64,000 nt of DNA from Megamerina dolium (Eukaryota; Arthropoda; Insecta; Diptera; Megamerinidae), in NCBI GenBank assembly GCA_963854835.1, contig OY978525.1:97295388-97359387 (forward strand), written 5' to 3'. Below the pieces are notes generated by a model. It was not told where the DNA came from. It saw nothing but the letters and a program-made list of their open reading frames with translations, and did no database searches. Positions 38,402 to 49,274 of this stretch are shown piece by piece. Both the position numbers and the translations under genes were made by a program. The first letter of the stretch is position 1. Each line of letters begins with the position of its first letter.

Positions 38402-40034
38402 CAGGGTGCTTTTTTAAAAGCCGTCGGATTTGATTTAAAAGAAAAACATATAAAATTTAGAGAAATGTACGAAATCTTTATTTGAGTCGACAGAACGATC
38501 TATATATGTAATTCAATTTTTTATGATGTTTTCATGTAAATGTTGACCGCGGCTGCGCCTCAAATGGTTCATACGCTGGGTTCAATTTTGGCATACTCTC
38601 TCCAATATATCGGCCGGTATCTGACGAATAAATTCTTCAATATTGGCTTCCAGCGCGTCAACCGTTGCGGGTTTGTCGCTATGGAAATGAGCCTTAACAT
38701 AGCCCCACAAAAAATAGTCTAAAGGCGTAAAATCGCACGATCTAGGCGGTCAATCGACCCAAACGTGAAATAAACTGTTCACCGAACTCGCCTCTCAATT
38801 GGGCCATTGTTTCGCCTGCTGTATGGCATGTGGAACCGTCTTGTTGAAACCATATGTCAGCCAATTCCAGCTCTTGAAATTTGGGGTAAAAACAAGTTTG
38901 TAATCATCGCACGGTAGCGCTCGCCATTCACAGTAACGTTCCTGCCTTCGTCGCCTTTGAAAAAGTACAGTCCAATGAGGCCACCGGCCCATAATCTATA
39001 CCAAACAGTGCATTTTTCGGGATGCATTGGCATTCACACCAAATACGGCAATTTTGATTGTTCACGTATCCATTCAACTAGAAATGAGCTTCGTCGCTCA
39101 ACACAATTTTCCGATAAACAAGTGGATCTTCATCCAACTTTGCCAGCGCCCATTCACCATAATTTAGCCGTTGTGGTAGGTCGTGTGGCTTCAATTCTTG
39201 CACCAGCTGTATTTTAAAAGGTTTTACACCCAAATCCTTCCGCAACATTTTCCATGTAGTGGAGCAACAGGGCCCAATTACTGCGTACGGCGCTGAATCG
39301 ATAATTCACGGTCATCAACAACACTGGCGGATACAGCTGCGATATTTTCCTCTGTCCGCACTCTACGTATGCGTGTTGGTGATTTAATGTCCAATAATGT
39401 AAATTTGGTGGGAAATTTACTCACAAGATTCCGAATAGCCGCCTCAGAAGGTCACCCAAACTGACCATCAAATTGAAGAAGCGCACGATGCACTTTCTAA
39501 AGGGGGGAGGGGGGTTAAGGGATAAGCAAATTCGAAAAATCGAACGAACTGTTGAAAAACGAAAATGATAACTCAACAACGACGGAGTGGGGGGAATTAA
39601 CTCATACTTTAAGTAAATTTAACAACATTTTTGATTTCAGATAATTCTACGCCGAGTTATCGTGTTCACCGGACAACGTATTTTTCAAAAGACGTTTTGG
39701 GAAATGCTCTGTCACCGGCTTATTTTTCAAGATTTAATTACGGAAATTTAACTAAATATTCTCCAGATGATGCTTTATAATTAAAAAAAGGTTTGAATAA
39801 ATTTGCTTAAGCTGTATCTCCGTAAAAAATCTGCGAACAAAATGTTTTTTATTTCAAATTATCCCTTACTCCCCCTTAAATGAGCATGAATTTTGATAAT
39901 AAAATTCAATAATCTGCAAGCGTTGTTTGTAATTCATGGTTAATTTATATACAAAACTGATATATTTGACAGTTGACAGCTGAGCTGACAAAAACAGTGT
40001 TGCCAAAAAGAAGTTTGCTAAAAAATCACACTGT
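38402..40034 (-). mobile_element. IS630/Tc1-mariner-superfamily DNA transposon, decayed
   Basis: Short inverted ends, CAGGGTGCTTTTTT (38402) and AAAAAATCACACTG (to about 40034), enclose a minus-strand transposase-like frame with many breaks. Reading the minus strand, an N-terminal helix-turn-helix part (PSEAAIRNLVSKF near 39440) is followed by VRTEENIAAVSASV (near 39350) and KMLRKDLGVKPFKIQLVQEL (near 39200-39250). Then come KIVLSDEAHF (near 39100), DIWFQQDGSTCHTAGETMAQL (split near 38810-38860) and a broken FGEQFISR segment. The DEAHF and QQDG..CHT motifs carry the first two catalytic aspartates of the DDE/D fold. In-frame stops show that it is dead. A 380-bp insertion (39499-39878) lies downstream of the coding part. 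The subfamily is not certain. Confidence 0.7.
39499..39878. mobile_element. Small inverted-repeat element inside the IS630-type transposon
   Basis: The deletion derivative at 59560-60105 runs CACTTTCT directly into TATCCGAGCATG. Here CACTTTCT is followed by about 380 bp before TGAGCATG. The insert starts AAAGGGGGGAGGGGGG-TTAAGGGATAA and ends TTATCCCTTACTCCCCCTT, an imperfect terminal inverted repeat of about 20-25 bp. The insert has no coding capacity and I do not know the family. Presence against absence in the two host-element copies defines the insertion well. Confidence 0.6.
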
Positions 40035-40707
40035 AAAAGTTCGTTGTGGCAACATCTTCAAATTGAATTCAAGTTTTTATTCGGTGCCCATTTTGTTTGA
40101 GTTTTATATCGGACAATTAAAAACGGAAAAATTGTTAAAACAACATAAAAGAAACAATTATTTTGCTTTTATTTTTCGCCTTTCTTTATTAATCTTTTGC
40201 AGTCTTGTTTTTAAGCTTTTTAAGCTAGTCAATCATCAATCAATTTAGAATCACCTTAAAGTCAGAATCGACTTTTTCTGACAGGTTGTATTACAGAAAT
40301 TAGTCAAAAAGCTTTAAGATGATTATAAATTTGACTATAACTACGGGTTGTTTAATGGCTTGTTGAAAAGGTCATTTGGTATCCGTTACGAATTAATACA
40401 TTGTGGGAGGTTTTACCGGAATAATATCTCAAAAGTCATAAAAACTGGCAATAAAATATGTTGTATCTTTGAAACCAAAACAGAAAGTCGTGATGCGGCA
40501 GCCCTAAACATACCTATTTTGAGCTGATTTTTGTTGATCTTCATTATAGAAGCCCCTGGATAGATCAAACCTATGTAGACATTTTTTGTTTGAAAATCGT
40601 TACACCCTATTGTACACTCGAGTCGCCCTTAACTCGAAAAGCACATTCGTCCATAACGCACGTATCTGTATAGAAAAATTAAAAGGCATTGGTAGCACTG
40701 AACGTAA
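40035..40707. other. Intergenic DNA with a diverged small hairpin repeat
   Basis: 40247-40345 resembles the hairpin family at 16437 (AGAATCACCTTAAAGTC...AAAGCTTTAAGATGATTATA). The rest, including CGAAACCAAAACAGAAAGTCG-like sequence near 40470, is unassigned. Confidence 0.4.
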
Positions 40708-41235
40708 TAGCCTAGACAGATGGCAGCCTAATTCCGGATTACCGAGTTAATTCGAATTAACTCGGGCATTAACTGCAGCTAATCCGCATAAACTCTATGA
40801 GTTAATTCTCAAAATAAAAGAGGATTAGGGCAATTTGCGATGGCAACACTGCAGAAAATTGTCTATTGTGAATTTTTCTCCATCCATTTTACAAAATATT
40901 AGATGTGTTCGCTAACAAAAAACTTTCAACAATTGTTAACAGTTTTCAACATGAAAAGTCTTGGCGAACAAATAAATCCAGCTGTCAATTACGAATGTTG
41001 AATGTCAAATTACAAGTTTCTGATAGTTTTCAGTTCACGTACTTCTTGTAGATTTTCTCATATCGAGAGTGATAGATGACAGAAATTGATAGTGATAGTA
41101 ATGTAAGTGGACAGACCTAATAAAACAGCAATCAGCCGTTTAGTTAATCCGCAATACTGCCGTCTGTCAGGTTATTATTTTATTCGGATTAAGTGCGCCG
41201 GTAATCCGGAATTAGGCTGCCGTCTGTCTAGGCTA
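40708..41235. mobile_element. Intact 528-bp MITE with 37-bp inverted ends, TAA target duplication
   Basis: The terminal inverted repeats begin TAGCCTAGACAGAYGGCAGC at 40708. At the right end, 41199-41235 is their reverse complement over 37 bp with one mismatch. Immediately inside the left end, GAGTTAATTCGAATTAACTC is a perfect palindrome. TAA flanks both sides (40705-40707 and 41236-41238). There is no ORF. A 3-bp TWA duplication is the habit of PIF/Harbinger elements, but a TA duplication (Tc1/mariner) cannot be excluded because the ends themselves start with TA. Confidence 0.85.
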
Positions 41236-42132
41236 TAAGCAACATGCTAAGTATACCTAGCGCATAAACGCGGTATATCTGGCACTTTGCTGGTACTGTC
41301 TATACCTCAGTGAAGAGAACCGTATGAGAAGAAAAAATAAGTCAGAAAAATAGGTGTGTGTACTACAGTGAATAGGGTTGGTAAAGATAACTCTAATGTG
41401 CATTCATATGCTTTTTGCAACCAGTAACATACATATAATATACAATACATACATACCATATCTGCATATAGTTCTTTTGGTAATGTATAACATCAATGAG
41501 GGAGCAGCAATAAGAACTAATATAACAACAACAACAACAACAACAAGAATGAGTTAGTAACAAATTTTAAATATGCATCGTATGTTTGATTAAGATCGAA
41601 ACGTGTGCATTTTTTTGCGATGCGTTAAAGCATACACGCGCATGCTTTAACGTATCGCAAAAAAATATTACATATGTATATAAACAACAACAACCACAAG
41701 AAGAATAAATAATTCGGCGATCGGCGTTTAAATGTTGCTGTTGTTGTTTGTGTGATTGTTCGCAAACATCGATCGCTCTTGCTATGTTAACACATTGCAC
41801 CGGCTATTCGATTGGGACTGAATGTGGGCGTGTGACATTGCTTGCTTGGCATTATTATCCAAAGAGGAAATCTTTCCGTTTTTTCTGTTTGTTTATTTAT
41901 TTATTATTTTTTATTTTATTATTATTTTTAGTTAGCATGTGTTTGTTTAGTATTTGTACCTTTTTAAGTTCGCGCATAGAAACGTACGAAAGTACTAGGT
42001 CTACCAATCCCAAAGCTTCTCTTCGGACATTGTTTTAAGTATTAAATTTGAAATTTTTTTGGAAGTTTGATACAGAGTGTCTAATTTCCAATTGCTTGTT
42101 AACGATCGGTATTCTTTTGTTTGTAAAGTAGC
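41236..42132. other. Intergenic DNA
   Basis: It includes a (CAA)n run (41527-41549) and a strong inverted repeat: TTTTTTGCGATGCGTTAAAGCAT (about 41609-41631) against ATGCTTTAACGTATCGCAAAAAA (about 41642-41664). That is a 23-bp stem with one mismatch around a 10-bp loop, resembling a small hairpin or foldback. No gene seen. Confidence 0.45.
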
Positions 42133-42597
42133 CGCATTCTTTTGCACGCGAGTTGCAAAAGAACACCGACTTATTTGTTGCAAAGCAACAACAAAAATAA
42201 GTAACATCGTCTATTTTAACCGAGTTCAATTCAACTGGCTTATATTTTAATCGACATGAGTTATAGTGTTGGAAAGTACAAAAACACCACTATTGTGAAT
42301 AGACTACTGGAATGTACTTGGGAAATTTCAACAACACGTCAAATTATTGTAAATATAAACAAAAATAAGCAAAATAAAGCAAGTGCAAATAAAAATTTAT
42401 TTTAAATAAACGAATATATTTATCACAGATTCCGAAGAATTGTTTCATTTTTGTTTTTATTTCGTTTATAAATTTCACGTACAACCATATATGCCACCAG
42501 CGTTGCTAAGTAACTAAAGGGAAATTATATTCAAGTAAAAGTGAAATTAAATGCGATTTGGTGTTCTTTTGCAACTCGGTTACAAAAGAATGCAGCT
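42133..42597. repeat. Inverted repeat pair, about 38-bp arms, 390-bp spacer
   Basis: CGCATTCTTTTGCACGCGAG and the following TTGCAAAAGAACACCGAC (42133-42170) return in reverse complement at 42560-42597 (GGTGTTCTTTTGCAACTCGG...CAAAAGAATGC) with a few mismatches. Each arm is itself a small hairpin (TTCTTTTGCA / TGCAAAAGAA). This suggests the subterminal ends of a roughly 500-bp nonautonomous element. The spacer is AT-rich and noncoding. Confidence 0.55.
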
Positions 42598-42699
42598 AGT
42601 ATACAATTTTGTCTTTATCAAAAGGTTCTGTTGAATTTCTGTTGGTATCCACTTCTATACAAATATTATTGCAACCTTTTTGATTTACAGGATGAAAAA

Positions 42700-43040
42700 C
42701 CAGAAAAGAAACAACAACAAAATAATTTTTTATCGAGACAATGCACATGTTCACGAAAATGTTTTAATGATGGGTAAATTGAATGAATTAAAGTACGAAT
42801 AGCTTGAACACCCACCGTATTCACCAGATTTGGCTGCTAGCGACTACTACCCCTTCAGAACAATTCTTTCGCGGCGCCTTTTTCGCCGAATGAAGAAATT
42901 AGGAACTATTGCCGTGCAAAAGCATTTTGCAGAGCTTCCGGAAAACCTTCATAGAGATGGTATAAATTTGTTGGAGGGCCATTAGAATAAGTGTATTATA
43001 TTGAAAAAAATAAAACTAATTTCATTTCAAATCACATTGA
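42700..43040 (+). mobile_element. Mariner transposase C-terminal remnant
   Basis: The plus strand, with two in-frame stops, reads FYRDNAHVHENVLMMGKLNE near 42730, then LEHPPYSPDLAASDYYPF near 42805-42860. After that come RRLFRRMKKL, VQKHFAELPE and a degenerate end with NKCIILK near 42990. These are the second and third catalytic regions of a mariner DD34D transposase. The first catalytic block is missing. It is the same lineage as the copy at 48700. Confidence 0.75.
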
Positions 43041-45299
43041 ATATTTTTCAACCAAATTTGACATATACGAGTATATGATGCAATAATCAGTTCAGTTGCA
43101 GACGATAATAGGCATTCGGTTTGGCAGCCCTATGCAAAAAAAAAAAAAAATATATATCAGCAAAAGAGGCAAATGCATACATACAATCATCTGTTCATAT
43201 GTATAAGTAAATAGGTACACGTTTAATGAATTACTCGAATAGGAATTCTTAATTATTTTTGCTGGAATATGTGTCATTATTATAACATACTTACGAGTTT
43301 TTAAAAATTTACAAGCCCTTTGTATTGTCGTGCGCGAATGAAATTGAAAGTATTGCGGCTAAATGGCATCTAATTATATGTAGGTATTCAGATTCAATTT
43401 GTATTTAATTTAATCAATTTAATTAATTAGGTCTGGAATAAAGTAATATGAACAACAACGAAATTTTGCAACAAATTTTAATCAAATATTAGCATTAGTA
43501 AATTATTCGGTACAAAATAATGTTCACAATGAAACAACGCAATGTAATGCTGAGGAATTTTTAAAATTCAGACACTCGAGGCATTAACTGAGTTGCCCTT
43601 GTAACTGGTAACTGCGTAAGCTATAAGAAAATCATGATTAGTGCCATTAGTGATTTATAAGGATATTTAGTGTACAATTTTTTGTTAAGGAACCATCGAA
43701 TTTGATTCTTGTGATTCTTGTAAACGCTGATTAGACTATGGTGATCTTTTAGCATACATTTTAGTATACTGTTATTACCTAATAAATTGACTAATTTGTT
43801 GGTATTCATTACTAATACATGGGTACATGCAATTTGTGCATACGATATTAAGAGAACTATATATTTTTTTTTATACTTTAGGTATAACTATCTACATACA
43901 TATTTACAATCTTGCCCACCTCTATGAAAACATTAGTGCACCACACCCCAATTAGATAACAAACGCATTTCGTTAAGATTGCATTTTTTTCATAGATTTA
44001 TTTTATTTTATTTTTTTTTTTTTTGCTTTTTGTATTTGTGATCCCGCTATCCCTCCTCCCACATTTGTTTGAACATTGCAAAATACTCACTCTGCAGTCA
44101 CAAAGCTTCATTACCGCGGCATATTAGTACAGCATTGAACGCTTATGCAACCGGTGCCGTCACTATCTGATAGATATGTTGTTGATGCACTAAAAAATTT
44201 GTTACTATATGTAGTATGTGTATAGTAGTTATTATTGCTGTTGTATCGTGGTTTTTTCTTTTCTTCTCTCTCTCTCTCTATCTCTTTAATTACATACATA
44301 CATATAGTGTAGTACGTTAATCTTTGCATTCGCATTTTATTTATTGGTTTGTTTGCTTTTTGCTTTTTTTATTTGTTTTCATTCTTGATTTTTCTGATTC
44401 CCTCGAGGGGCAGTTTTTTGTTCTTATCAGAGATTATGACGTCGTCGTCTTCGGCGGCGGTGGTGGTGGTGCTGGTGGTTGTCGTTGATGATGATGGCGG
44501 TGGCGGTGGCGGTTTAAACTTCTACCTTTAAATTCAAGTAGAATAACATACACACACCTATTTATGATAAACAGATACATATTTATATATACTCGTACGT
44601 ACATCTGGCTATGTATGAAGTTGTTTGAGCTGAATTTTGACCTCTGTGTGCCATACTATACATTAGTGATACGTTATTCAGGTTGCTTACTTCTATGGAT
44701 TTTCGCTTTGATGCTGCGGTAGGTACGATCAGTAAAATCAATGAGAGAAAAAAGTAAAAACACCGAAACCTAAAACCAAACAAAAACTTATCAAGTATGT
44801 TGTGTGTATTCAAATCGTTTTATTGAAATATTTAATATCTAAGAATGAGGCGAATATTTGCAATAAAAAAAAGTTTTGGTACCTGTGTTTTTGTTCTGTT
44901 TTCAGAAACAAGTTATTTTAACAATTTTTTTATTTTATATATTTTTGTGTTTTTCTGCGTTCGTAATATAAATAAAATCATCTAGCTAATCCAGTGGGAG
45001 ATGATTAATTGCTGTTTTTGTAATGATGATCAATTTAAAAGCGTTAAACCTATTGGAGTATTTTTTTTGGAAAAATTAATTGTTGTATTTTGCTAGAAAA
45101 TACGATTTAGCATTTTTTCTCTCTTTAGTTAGGCATTGGCCGAATAATATACTACTAAATAAGGTGAAAAATGCCGTGATTTTTAAATAGGTGTCTCCAC
45201 TAGAAAATAATCAAGACTCATTGCGAGAGGCTCATCTGTCACTAGTTTATGTATGCAGTTTCTTGACATTTCGTCCATTCGTTTGCAAGCTACAGTCGT
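43041..45299. other. AT-rich intergenic DNA
   Basis: No gene seen. Simple repeats include a TCTCTCTCTCTCTC run near 44266-44279 and a GGCGGTGGTGGTGGTGCTGG stretch at about 44452-44515 that produces spurious open frames on both strands. Confidence 0.45.
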
Positions 45300-45640
45300 T
45301 TGAGTTTCGTTATTTTCGCCGTAGTAAAAATAATGGAAAAACAGGAGTATCGCATATTGATCAAACATTGTTTATGCATGGGGAAAAACTTCCGAACAAT
45401 CATTACAATGGTCGCAGAAATGTTATACTACATCTGCTCCTTCACAACAGTTTATCGGTGGTTTAGTGTATTTAAAACTGGTCGAGCAAGCACCGAAGAT
45501 GGACTACGCTCTGGAAGGCCAAAAGAGGCTAGAAATAGGGAAATCTAGTATACATTGGTGGTATACATTTTGCACGATATTTTGGAGATAAAGAAGCTAT
45601 CGGCGAGATGGGTGCCGCATTTTCTGACGCAATTCAATAG
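45300..45640 (+). mobile_element. Mariner transposase N-terminal remnant
   Basis: An ATG near 45332 opens a frame beginning MEKQEYRILIKHCLCMGKN, the characteristic mariner start, followed by VYRWFSVFKTGRASTEDGLR and SGRPKEA. A stop then falls at about 45548, but the next frame shows ILHDILEIKKLSARWVPHFL (about 45560-45625), which is the following family block. The usual section between SGRPKE and ILH is missing, so there is an internal deletion. It is inactive. Confidence 0.75.
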
Positions 45641-46040
45641 AAGTAACCTTCAAGTTATTGATTTACCAAGAAAGCTATTGACCTCAGGAATTGATTATCG
45701 TAGTATCGTAGTTTTGTTTTACAGAGTGTCATGCACACTTAGCTCTCAAGGTATATTTTATTCTACATTGAGATTACAATTAAAATTCGACTTTGGCCGA
45801 ATGCCAAATGTCACCAGTGGCTTTGTCGGGATTCTTTGTTTGTTGACATTGGCTAAATCGTTCTGCGAGCGATTGCCGTAACGAGAATCTTGCCAATTCA
45901 GAGTATACCGCACTAAATGTGGGCATCTTCATTCCATTATGTCATAAATCAGCAGCTCGTAAATTATGTTTTCTATAATCAGATTTAAGGAGTCACACGA
46001 TAAGGATATAAAAAAAAATTTAATAAATATGTGGCATTTC

Positions 46041-46131
46041 AAGCCCCGAAGAGCTCTTTGTTTTGTTTTGCTTCAGCCGGGGATTGAAACCAGATCAGAA
46101 GGCCAACACACTAATCACTGGGCTACAACAC
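46041..46131 (-). mobile_element. tRNA-derived SINE, head and tail only
   Basis: The minus strand reads GGTGTTGTAGCCCAGTGATT (A-box region), then GTGTTGGCCTTCTGATCTGG and TTTCAATCCCCGGCTGAAGC (B-box region). It then joins a short tail, so the body is deleted. The sequence flanking the tail (AATATGTGGCATTTCAAGCC) resembles that at 48374 (AATATGTGGGGCTTATAGCC), suggesting the two share a tail variant. Confidence 0.55.
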
Positions 46132-46397
46132 CTATCTACAGCTCTCGCACGATGAGAGTTAAGCAGTGTCTTTCTGTAAAGTCGAAAAAGTTTTGCAGGT
46201 GAACCGAACTCAGACATTTTTATGTAGAGATAATCCCTTACTGGACTGTAGAAAGACCCTCTAAAAAAATAAATAAGTTGTATGTATCGATCTATTATTC
46301 TTGAGTCTCTCCAGGATGTATCATAAACGCGAAAATGTGATTTTACCGGCCTAACTGATAAGTTGTCGTGACAGAGTGAGGTTCCAGGATTTAAGCT

Positions 46398-46643
46398 TTA
46401 TGTCAGGTAATTGAAATTCTCAAAGAATTTGCGAGCCTTATTCCTGTAGTCACATATCTCCATCTCACTATACATGCATCTTTCAAGCACTTTTTTTCTT
46501 GCGCCTGAAAATGCATCTCTGCACACTTTTTTTCTCCGAACAGTTCGTGTAGCAACGGCTTGCAGTGTTTTTCTGTATGCGGAGTCCTTACCTGCGGTAG
46601 AGTCGCGATACTCCTGACTGCACCACAGCAGGATTGTTGGCAA
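46398..46643 (-). mobile_element. LINE ORF2 fragment (region between endonuclease and RT)
   Basis: An 81-codon minus-strand frame contains SQEYRDSTAGKDSAYRKTLQ, then AVATRTVRRKKVCRDAF and YRNKARKFFENFN. This R/K-rich helical pattern with AYRxxLQ and RNxARKF is typical of the linker between the endonuclease and reverse transcriptase domains of dipteran non-LTR elements. No catalytic motif is present. The clade cannot be determined from this piece. Confidence 0.45.
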
Positions 46644-47950
46644 TGGCGGTCATGCATTGTCCATCGTACACATGTATCATTAGTGGGTGAATTTTCTACG
46701 TAAGGAGATCGAACGACCGTGTAGCAAAAGCAGCTGATGGTTATCACAGATTTTTGACGTTATCTGATAGGGATTTCGTGTATTTTTTGCAAGGTATGAG
46801 TGCGAGCTCCCCCTGAAACAAGATAGTCGTATGAGACGAAGTTGGCACCGTATTTCGTGTCCCTACACATGCCAATTCTAGTATATGTCGCAGGACTCCC
46901 TTTTGGAGCAGCCTTGTCTCTGACTATTGCACCCTTGAAGAGCGATGATTTTCTCATTTTTCATTGGGGGAGAACTTTTATCACGTCGCAGGCCTCAATT
47001 ATAATTATTGTTCACTTTGTTCACATTCTAATACCGTAACCATTTATTGGAAGCAACTTGATTTCTTAACCTAAATAGCACAATCTTCCACCATGTAGAT
47101 TTGTGTCAACAAGTGATACAATTTTTTATATCGTATTTGTTTTGTATTTGTAGCTAATTGAATTGCAATAAGTCAATAAGAACGTCAACAAAAACAAATG
47201 TGTCATGAATATTCAACCAAATACGTACATATATTGCATATTCATGTATGCATGCGAATGTATGTAACACACATATATATACATATGTACACGTATTTAA
47301 ATGTTTTAGTATAGTAGTTTGTAAACAACGTCAATAAAACGGCTCCACCAATAAAAATTCCCCAAATGCACATACGCTCTCTCTTTTTCTCACTGCGATC
47401 ATCAATGAAAAACAACAAAAGTAATCACTTCATCACTTGTTGATGTTCTCTTTCATATACATATACATACATACATACTCGTATGTATGCAAGTGGAGAC
47501 ACTACTGCGTATGAAACGTGAGTATAATTTCTAGTGAGTATTATTTCAAAATTGAAATACACACATAGATATGAACGCATATACATATGCATAGGTAATA
47601 ATTTCGAGAGATAATAAAGAGAGTGATCTCTATAAACCAGATGGTTTTATTAATATTGTTTAAGTATTAGTGAAAAATTGAGACTTGAGTCTGAATTATA
47701 AATGAAAATCGTAATACTATTTTGTAAATTTTGAAATTATTTTGTGAGCATTCTACAAAGTTACCAATGAACTATAAATGACTATAAATATACGATGTAT
47801 GCAAGTAGTTGCATCTAAACGGGAATCTCACAGTGGTAACTCTTTAAAAAGTTCATCTTGTGTTCATCCAGCTTGCTATAATACAATCACCGGCTGCTCG
47901 GATTTTATAACATCTTGAAGCATATAAATACTCACTAGAGTTCGCAAACA
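46644..47950. other. Intergenic DNA
   Basis: The first 350 bp may be further decayed LINE sequence continuing from the previous entry. The remainder is simple ACATATATAC-type DNA with no gene. Confidence 0.4.
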
Positions 47951-47992
47951 ATCGATACTATCGATAGTTTCACACTATCGTAACTATCGATA
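47951..47992. promoter_or_regulatory. Cluster of DRE (TATCGATA) sites
   Basis: ATCGATA (47951-47957), TATCGATA (47959-47966) and TATCGATA (47985-47992) lie within 42 bp, with ACTATCG half-sites between. The last two sit in a repeated ACTATCGATAGTTT context. TATCGATA is the binding site of DREF and the BEAF-32-type insulator protein in flies, and clusters mark housekeeping promoters or domain borders. No gene start could be matched on either side, so the cluster may be a promoter whose transcript I cannot see, an insulator, or part of a repeat. Confidence 0.45.
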
Positions 47993-48380
47993 GTTTTCGA
48001 TATTATTTATATTTATTTTTAAATGTTGTAAGTATAAACAGTGGTGCCGTTTCGATGTCATTGCCATTGCTCTCAAATGTGTTTGTTTTTGACGACTAGG
48101 GAGCATTGTAGAACCCAAAACGGGAACATTGCAAAAAATTGTTATTTGCTTGGAACAAAAAGTAAAGTTTATGTGTGCAAAAATATACAAAAGTATGATC
48201 TGCTGCTGATAGCACCAGTTCAACATCATTGTTTGATTTTATAGATAAACGCCTATCAGGGAAAGTGAAAAAATACATTATTATGAAAGATCAACCATTA
48301 AGACAGATGCAATCCTCTTTTGGAAGGTATAATATTAAATTTCAAAAAGCATCAACATATGACAAAAATAAATAAATATG

Positions 48381-48680
48381 TGGGGCTTATAGCCCCCTAA
48401 AGGCCCATTGGCCGAGTTTCATTTTCAGTACTGTTGTTGTGCTAATTTTTTGGATAGTTTCGGTTTCGAACGGCAGTGGCGTCACTTTTTCTGAGCTTTG
48501 CCACAGAAAATTTTTCATGGCAAATTGTTACTGCCAAGAGAATTCCAATTGTTTGCCGGCAGGTGGGTACCGTTCCAAAGAAAAATTATTCCGATATTTA
48601 TGTTGTGCTTCAGCCTGGGATTGAGTCCACGACCTACAGATCAGAAGGCCAACTCACTAACTACTGAGGTACGGCTCCAC
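48381..48680 (-). mobile_element. tRNA-derived SINE, near full length
   Basis: The minus strand begins at about 48680 with GTGGAGCCGTACCTCAGTAG, then GTGAGTTGGCCTTCTGATCT, GTAGGTCGTGG and ACTCAATCCCAGGC (B-box region, one variant base). The body shows TTTCTTTGGAACGGTACCCA, GGCAAACAATTGG, GTAACAATTTGCCATGAAAA and CTGTGGCAAAGCTCAGAAAA. It ends in a GCCAATGGGCCTTTAGGGGG tail. It directly adjoins the mariner remnant at 48700. Confidence 0.75.
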
Positions 48681-48699
48681 ATAAACACAAGTGTATGAT

Positions 48700-49262
48700 G
48701 TTGATTGTGAAGATCCAAGTTTGCTGAGCCTCAGCCATAGGCATCTCAGTCGAACGAGTACTTCATATTTTACATAAAGAATTGCGTGTGAAAAAACTGT
48801 TTTCAGCAAATTTGGAGCATTTTAAGTAGAGTAAAACAGATTTTATGCATCGTTTTATAACTATGGATGAGACTTGGATCATAAACTAAACAAAACAAAA
48901 CTAAAACAAGACCGTTTACAGTGGAGTGAAGCCGGTTGTTCAGCTCCAAAACAGGTGAAGTCAGAACGATCGACGGAAAAGGTTATGCCATGGAATGGAA
49001 ATTAACCTTGTTGACAGATTATCTTGAGAAAGCTAAAACAATTAACTCTGAATATTATTGCAATCTTTTGCATCAGCTGAAAGCACACAGCTATGTTCAC
49101 ACAAGGATTTTAACCATGGCTAAATTGAATGAATTAAAGTACGAATTGTACGAACACCCACCATATACGCCAAATGGGGCTCCCAGCGACTACTAACTCT
49201 TCAGAAACTTGAAAAAATTCCTTCGTGGAAAAATTTTTCGTCGAACAGTATTTTGCAGAGTT
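48700..49262 (+). mobile_element. Mariner transposase remnant, interrupted and truncated
   Basis: The broken plus-strand frames give GISVERVLHILHKELRVKKL (near 48750-48810) and then HRFITMDETWI (48849-48881, first catalytic aspartate in MDETW). Next come TDYLEKAKTINSEYYCNLLH (49014-49073), TMAKLNELKYEL and then YEHPPYTPNGAPSDY (to 49193, third catalytic position). It ends in LKKFLRGKIF. The normal HxDN block with the second catalytic aspartate is missing between LHQLK and TMAKL. Stops and the deletion make it inactive. Confidence 0.8.
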
Positions 49263-49274
49263 TCCGTAAAATCA

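Noticed and set aside
44440..44515. GGC/GGT-rich stretch as a glycine-rich coding exon
   Set aside because: It is a simple trinucleotide repeat giving Val/Gly/Asp frames on one strand, with no start, splice or homology support.
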